Source: Symsagittifera roscoffensis | Lineage: Eukaryota; Xenacoelomorpha; Acoela; Convolutidae | DNA length: 64,000 nt | NCBI RefSeq assembly: GCF_963678635.1 | Contig: NC_087067.1 | Span: 36,097,966 to 36,161,965, forward strand | Direction: 5' to 3' | In this document: in pieces, positions 57,982 to 64,000 of the stretch | How the letters are laid out: the number at the start of each line of letters is the position of its first letter | Numbering within the stretch: the first letter of the stretch is position 1 | Program-made: the position numbers and the translations under genes | Notes under the pieces: model-generated | Seen by the model: only the letters and a program-made list of their open reading frames with translations | The model's database searches: none | Told to the model about the DNA's origin: nothing

Positions 57982-58021
57982 GATGTCACGCGGTCTTGTA
58001 CTGGGACCTCCTGCTTGTCCC
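57982..58021 (-). pseudogene. Partial tRNA-like core (3' half)
   Basis: Only the T-arm (GTACAAGACC) and 3' acceptor strand remain. The anticodon and D arms are replaced by TTGTCCCAGTAAAG on the plus strand. Confidence 0.5.
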
Positions 58022-58760
58022 AGTAAAGATTTTAAGATTCGGAATCAGTGGTCAAATGTCATGTGTTGAGAGTTTGCAAAACCTCAGTTCTATTTGCTAT
58101 AGAAAAAGTGGGTTTTATTAAGATCCTAAGTTTTGATATTTGTTTCTAGCGAACTCCGTGAATAATCCTAATCTATTTTTTCTTCAAGTCCGAGAAAAAA
58201 AGGTAATTTTATGTTTCAATCTGGTCATTGTGATCAACCTAAATTTGTTTTCTGACATTTTTCATTGAAAAATTGGGTGGGAATTTTTTGTTTAAAACTT
58301 GGCTTTGACGTTGAAATAATTTAAGCTACTTTCAACTAATTACAAGGCTGACCGTAGTAAACTTTGCGCTATGCTTTTTTTCTGAAAACTTTTCGTTTAG
58401 TAGAACGTATGTTGTTAGTTTAGTTGTAGTAGAATATCTTTCGTATTTTATAGCTCATTTTTTTCGATCGTTGCTCTCCCACGTTAGAACAAACAGTTTG
58501 AAATGTAATTTTACGTTTAAAAGCTTAGAACTGAGTATCATTTTGCAATTGAAGAAGTGAATTGTTAATTGTCATTTCATGAGGCTGTTGGTTCACGGAG
58601 AAATTGAATAACAACTAGTGTTTTTTTTGTGATGATCGAATTTTTTTTTTGAAAAATTGATCAAAAAGTTTTAATTGATTGTTAAAAGCTTCTGGTGTCA
58701 AAAAAAACTTTGATTGGTTTAGTGAAAACAAACGCAGAAATTGTCAAACGGTAAAAAACT

Positions 58761-58832
58761 GATGCCACTTAGGCTTGAACTGAGGACCTTCTGCGTGTGA
58801 GGCAGTCGTGCTTACCACCACATCATGGCACC
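58761..58832 (-). tRNA. tRNA-Val-like with CAC anticodon
   Basis: Acceptor GGTGCCA/TGGCATC pairs at all positions. The anticodon loop is CTCACAC: U33 is kept and the anticodon is CAC, a genuine Val anticodon that would read GUG. The B box GTTCAAGCC is intact and a six-T run follows (plus-strand A at 58753-58758). Defects are pair 27-43 (A-A), one T-stem mismatch, and a D-loop changed to GGTGGTAAG. It may be an isoacceptor variant or chance drift of a relic. Confidence 0.48.
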
Positions 58833-59725
58833 AATGAGATTGCATAGGTTTTAAGATTTGGAATCAGTGGTCAAATGGTATGTGTTAAGAGTTTGCATCA
58901 TCTAAACTCTGTTACCTATAGAAAAAGTGGGTTTTATCAAGATTCGAGGTTTTGATATTTGGTTCTCTCGATCTCTGTGATTGATGCTTAGACTTGCATT
59001 CAAGGCAGAGAAAAAAGCAGTTATGTATTTGACTCTGGCCATTATGATCAACCTAGATTTGTTTTCTGACTTTTTCTATGCAAAATTGGGAGCGCAACTT
59101 TTGTAAAACGCTCGACTTCGAAGTTAAAACCACTTAGGCTAGTTTCAACAAATACAAAATTGATCTTAGTAACTATTGCGCTATGTTTTTTCAGTAAAAA
59201 CTGTTCGTTTGGTAGAACATGTGTTGTTATTATAGTTGTAGAAGAATATCTTATAGTTTTTTTTCTTTTTTTTCGATTATTGCCCTGTTACACTTGAAAA
59301 AACAATTTGAATTGCAAGAATAGTTTTTAAAGCTTCGAAATGAATGGCATTTTGTTTTTGATGAAAAAAAATGTTAATGGTCCTTGCTTGAGGTTGTTGG
59401 TCCAGGGAGAAAAATCAGGGAAAGCTATTTTCAACTAATTACAAGGCTGACCTTAGTAAACCTTGCGCCATGTTTTTTGTGAGAAAACTCTTCGTTTAGC
59501 AGAAGGTTTTAAGTTTAGACGTAGTAGAATATCGTTTTGCATTTTAAAAAAAGAATTTTTAATTTTGATTGCATGAGTTTGTTGGTCTAGGGAGACCATT
59601 TGTGTTTTGATTTTTTGTGAAGACGGAAAAAGTTTTTTCAAAGTTGCTCAAAACGTTTTAATTGATTGTTTGAAGCTTCTTGTGTCAATGAAAACAATCA
59701 CAGAAATCGTCTAACGGTAGAATTT

Positions 59726-59796
59726 GATGCCACACGGTCTTACACTGGGACTTTCTGTGAGTTTCGCAGATGCGATGACCACTACACCACGCCACC
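59726..59796 (-). pseudogene. tRNA-like core, intermediate type
   Basis: Loop GAAACTC gives triplet AAC with A33. The acceptor starts GGTGGCG, and the T-loop is TGTAAGA. It shares features with both lineages and may be an older form. Confidence 0.5.
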
Positions 59797-60027
59797 TATA
59801 AGATAAGATTTTAAGATTTGGAACCATTGTCAAATGGCATGTGTTGAGAGTTTGCAAAATCTCAGTTCTGTTTGCTATAGAAAAAGTGGTTTTTATGAAG
59901 ATCCCAGGTTTTGATATTTGGTTCTATCGAACTCCGTGAATAATCCTTATCTATTTTTGCTTCAAGTCAGAGAAAAAGGTAGCTATATATTTCAATCTAG
60001 CCATTGTGATCAACCTAAATTTGTTTT

Positions 60028-63000
60028 CCAGGCATAATTCCGGGCAGGAATTTCAAAGTTTTCCCGAGGATATGTAACACGAACACATACAAATAGTGCA
60101 AAAAGCAGGAATTAAACGAGAATTGAAACGCATTTGGTCTCAAAAACTGAAAACTATCCAGAGAAAACGGCAAAAAGTAGACGAAATAAGATTAATAAAA
60201 GTAATTTAAGTAAAATCTTTCGACTTGACCAGTCCCCGCTCATTATCTTGGCTATCCTATTAAGTACAATTTAGGGAGCTGTTTGAATATACACCTCTCT
60301 CTTTGTAAAAAGTGATATTTAATATTAGCTACAAAGTTCAAATACGCTTAACCGTTGGATTAATTCAATATAAGGGTAGCAAATCATTACAAGGCACCAA
60401 AAACAGACAACATTCAAAGCGCTCTCATTTTTCTCACAAACTTTTCAGTTTCAGTTTTTGTCATCTAAGAGTTAGTAAGGGGGCAAAACCAAGCATTTTT
60501 TTATAAGCTTCACACTGGCTCGCTTAAGCTGCTTCTAACTGGTTCTGTAAGTTTTCGAGGTTTTCTCACAAAGATTTTATAAATTGGAGATTTTCAAGTG
60601 TCGTTTTATTCACCAATTTTTGGGCTTATTTCCAAAATAATTCAATGCTCGGGATGAGAAGTGGATTTAGGGATGGGGGAGGGCAAGTTTTTGGCTAATT
60701 TTTCTATTTACCTTAAGGAAATTGCTTTATTTTTCAAAGGGTCAGGCTTATGTTTTATAGTAAAATGGTTCGATCTCATATCAGTTATCGATTTTACGTT
60801 TCTAAAGCAAAGGAAAACAGTACGAAGCCTTGGAAATGAACGCATTAATTTAAATGTCAGTTTCAATAGTTTTGAAGCCTGGATGATTTTCGAGGACCAT
60901 AGATTAACAAAAAAATATTCAGGGTGGCCTTAAATTTTTCAAGTTCTTGGCAGAAACTTCACTTTTTCCGTAGTTATTTAATGCGGGCAGCTTAGAATAG
61001 TGCAAAAACACAAATTAAACAAAATTTGAAACGCATTTGGTCTCAAATTTTTGAAAAAATTGCGGAGAAACGTCAAAAAGTGACAGAAAGAATTAAATAA
61101 AAAAAAATTTAAGTAAACTGTTTAGACTTGACATGTCCCAGTTTGTTATCTTGGCTATCCTAGTAAGTACAATCGATCCAATTTAGGGAGCTGTTTGAAT
61201 ATACACCTCTCTCTTTGTAAAGGGTGATATTTAATATTAGCTACAAAGTTCAAATACGCTTAACCGTTGAATTAACTCAATATAAGGGTAGCAAATCATT
61301 ACAAGGCACCAAAAACAGACAACATTCAAAGCGCTCTCATTTTTCTCACAAACTTTTCAGTTTCAGTTTTTGTCATCTAAGAGTTAGTAAGGGGGCAAAA
61401 CCAAGCATTTTTTTATAAGCTTCACACTGGCTCGCTTGAGCTGCTTCTAACTGGTTCTGTAAGTTTTCGAGGTTTTCTCACAAAGATTTTATAAATTGGA
61501 GATTTTCAAGTGTCGTTTTATTCACCAATTTTTGGGCTTATTTTCAAAATAATTCAATGCTCGGGATGAGAAGTGGATTTAGGGATGGGGGAGGGCAAGT
61601 TTTTGGCTAATTTTTCTATTTACCTTAAGGAAATTGCTTTATTTTCAAAGGGTCAGGCTTATGTTTTATAGTAAAATGGTTCGATCTCATATCAGTTATC
61701 GATTTTACGTTTCTAAAGCAAAGGAAAACAGTACGAAGCCTTGGAAATGAACGCATTAATTTAAATGTCAGTTTCAATAGTTTTGAAGCCTGGATGATTT
61801 TCGAGGACCATAGATTAACAAAAAAATATTCAGGGTGGCCTTAAATTTTTCAAGTTCTTGGCAGAAACTTCACTTTTTCCGTAGTTATTTAATGCGGGCA
61901 GCTTAGAATAGTGCAAAAACACAAATTAAACCAAATTTGAAACGCATTTGGTCTCAAATTTTTGAAAAAATTGCGGAGAAACGTCAAAAAGTGACAGAAA
62001 GAATTCAAAAAAAAAAAATTTAAGTAAACTGTTTAGACATGACATGTCCCAGTTTGTTATCTTGGCTATCCTAGTAAGTACAATCGATCCAATTTAGGGA
62101 GCTGTTTGAATATACACCTCTCTCTTTGTAAAGGGTGATATTTAATATTAGCTACAAAGTTCAAATACGCTTAACCGTTGAATTAACTCAATATAAGGGT
62201 AGCAAATCATTACAAGGCACCGAAAACAGACAACATTCAAAGCGCTCTCATTTTTCTCACAAACTTTTCAGTTTCAGTTTTTGTCATCTAAGAGTTAGTA
62301 AGGGGGCAAAACCAAGCATTTTTTTATAAGCTTCACACTGGCTCGCTTGAGCTGCTTCTAACTGGTTCTGTAAGTTTTCGAGGTTTTCTCACAAAGATTT
62401 TATAAATTGGAGATTTTCAAGTGTCGTTTTATTCACCAATTTTTGGGCTTATTTTCAAAATAATTCAATGCTCGGGATGAGAAGTGGATTTAGGGATGGG
62501 GGAGGGCAAGTTTTTGGCTAATTTTTCTATTTACCTTAAGGAAATTGCTTTATTTTCAAAGGGTCAGGCTTATGTTTTATAGTAAAATGGTTCGATCTCA
62601 TATCAGTTATCGATTTTACGTTTCTAAAGCAAAGGAAAACAGTACGAAGCCTTGGAAATGAACGCATTAATTTAAATGTCAGTTTCAATAGTTTTGAAGC
62701 CTGGATGATTTTCGAGGACCATAGATTAACAAAAAAATATTCAAGGTGGCCTTAAATTTTTCCAGTTCTTGGCAGAAACTTCACTTTTTCCGTAGTTATT
62801 TAACGCGGGCAGCTTAAAATAGTGCAAAAAATACAAATTAAACAAAATTTGAAACGCATTTGGTCTCAAGTTTTTGAAAAAATTGCGGAGAAACGTCAAA
62901 AAGTGACAGAAAGAATTCAATAAAAAAATTTAAGTAAACTGTTTAGACATGACCTGGCCCAGTTTGTTATCTTGGCTATCCTAGTAAGTAAAATTGGTCC

Positions 63001-64000
63001 ACTTTTGGAGCTCTTTGAGTTTACACACCACTCTACTTTTGTATAGGGGATGTTCGTTACTGGCTACAAAGTTCACAAATGCTTAACAGTCGAATTAGTT
63101 CAATACAGGGGTAGCAGTTCGTTACTAGGTGCCCAAAGCAGGTAATCAAAGAGAACTTATTTTTGTAACAAAACTTTAGTTTCAGTTTTCTTCACTTATT
63201 GGATGGGCCAAAACCAAGCCATTTATTTAATTAAAATCCAATAGGATCAATTAAGCTGCTTCTAACTGGTTCTCCAAGTTTTTGCCGCTTACTACACAAA
63301 ACAAACCTTGTATGTTTGAGCTTAAATGCATTTCTAATTGTCATTTTGTTCACAAATTGTGGACTTTTTTCCAAGTTAACTCAACGCTAGGGATGAGAGG
63401 TGGGTTTAGGTTTAGGGCGAGGGCTTTTTTGGCTTATCTTTCTAATGTTGCAAAGAAATGGATTAGTTTTTCAAACAGTCAAGCTAAATTTTTAATATGA
63501 AGTGGTTGGACCTCAAATCAGGTGTAATTATCGATAGTACTCTCCTAAGGCAAAAAAAAACACTATGTAGCCTTGAAAAAAAAACACAATAATTCAAATG
63601 TCACTATCATTAGTTTTGAACCTTAAAAATTCAATTTCTTAAGGTGGAAAGAAAAAATTATCGTGAAAAGAAACAAGCAAACGGATTTCCGAGGAATATA
63701 GATAAACACAAAAAATATCTAAGATTGCTTTGGACTTTTTAATTTCCTGGCAGAATTATCAAGTTTTTCCCCGGGCTATGTAACGCGTGTAGCTTAGAAT
63801 AGTACAATAAACGAAATTACTCGAAAATTGAAACGCGTTTGGCCTTAGTTTTTGAAAAATACGCGGAGAAACGTCAAAAGTAGACAAAATAAGTTTAAAA
63901 AAAGTATTTTAATTAAATTGTTTCAACTTGACCATTCCCAGTTTGTTTATCTTGGCTATCCTAGGAAATAAACTTGATCCAAGTCTGGGAGCTCTTTGAA
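60028..64000. repeat. ~911-bp tandem satellite
   Basis: At least four units, with matching points at 60312, 61224 and 62135 (912 and 911 bp apart); a longer, diverged fourth unit lies at about 62777-63737 and a fifth is cut by the window end. Units 2 and 3 are nearly identical. Unit 1 differs at its left edge, and unit 4 is clearly diverged after about 62990. The recurring start is CTTGGCAGAAACTTCACTTT. Short open frames are not conserved: one base lost near 61645 breaks the longest one. No tRNA-like core or similarity to the other repeats is seen. Confidence 0.88.

Larger units (their letters stand above)
57760..60028. repeat. tRNA-bearing satellite, segment R9 (diverged)
   Basis: Three monomers with cores at 57982 (partial), 58761 and 59726. 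They are more diverged from the rest than the internal copies are from one another. The right edge is abrupt: the monomer stops at TTTGTTTTC and the 911-bp satellite begins. Confidence 0.8.

Noticed and set aside
1-60028. CRISPR array, because of many regular repeats
   Set aside because: Repeats are hundreds of bases long, contain tRNA-like cores and have no short direct repeats with unique spacers. The sequence is eukaryotic in character.
60661-60933. 90-codon frame in the 911-bp satellite
   Set aside because: The next two near-identical units have a one-base deletion that destroys the frame, so it is not conserved.
1-64000. LTR retrotransposon or Helitron as the source of the repeats
   Set aside because: I saw no long terminal repeats with TG..CA ends, no reverse transcriptase motifs and no CTRR hairpin end; this was checked by eye only.

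Overview
This window is eukaryotic, AT-rich and almost entirely repetitive. I find no protein-coding gene. The longest open frames are short, overlap repeat units and recur with them. The best guide to the content is a tRNA-Val-like sequence seen about 60 times, always on the minus strand, each inside a monomer of roughly 740-910 bp. Several copies fold as a near-complete cloverleaf with anticodon AAC, have A-box and B-box-like promoter sequences, and are followed 1-3 bases downstream by a T-run (read on the minus strand). A 3' CCA is not encoded, as expected for a eukaryotic nuclear tRNA. The species cannot be named from this sequence; a metazoan genome is plausible but is inference only.

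Layout. (1) 1-35187: tRNA-bearing satellite, interrupted by four copies of a composite module at about 1.1-2.75, 6.3-7.98, 12.5-13.4 and 21.1-22.45 kb. In its full form this module is an ~86-bp satellite, then block C, then block E with a 100-codon open frame. (2) 35188-55130: the same tRNA satellite, now mixed with ~86-bp satellite and with arms of a foldback (MITE-like) element. One complete foldback copy lies at 51194-51896. (3) 55140-57500: diverged ~86-bp satellite and block C, carrying a SINE-like insertion at 56729-56994. (4) 57760-60028: the most diverged tRNA monomers. (5) 60028-64000: an unrelated ~911-bp tandem satellite.

The tRNA monomers form two lineages that often alternate. 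The V lineage keeps the tRNA-Val features: U33, anticodon AAC and a GTTCAAGCC B box. The D lineage shares the 5' half and flanks but has A33, an ATC or GTC triplet, and substitutions in the invariant TTC of the T-loop. Nested higher-order duplications (738 bp, ~1.39, ~1.585, 1.832, ~2.2, 2.461, ~4.1 and ~5.26 kb) show that the array evolves by unequal exchange. The main interest is the tRNA-bearing satellite itself: a one-strand series of potential Pol III/TFIIIC sites, with an intact-looking lineage maintained beside a decayed one.
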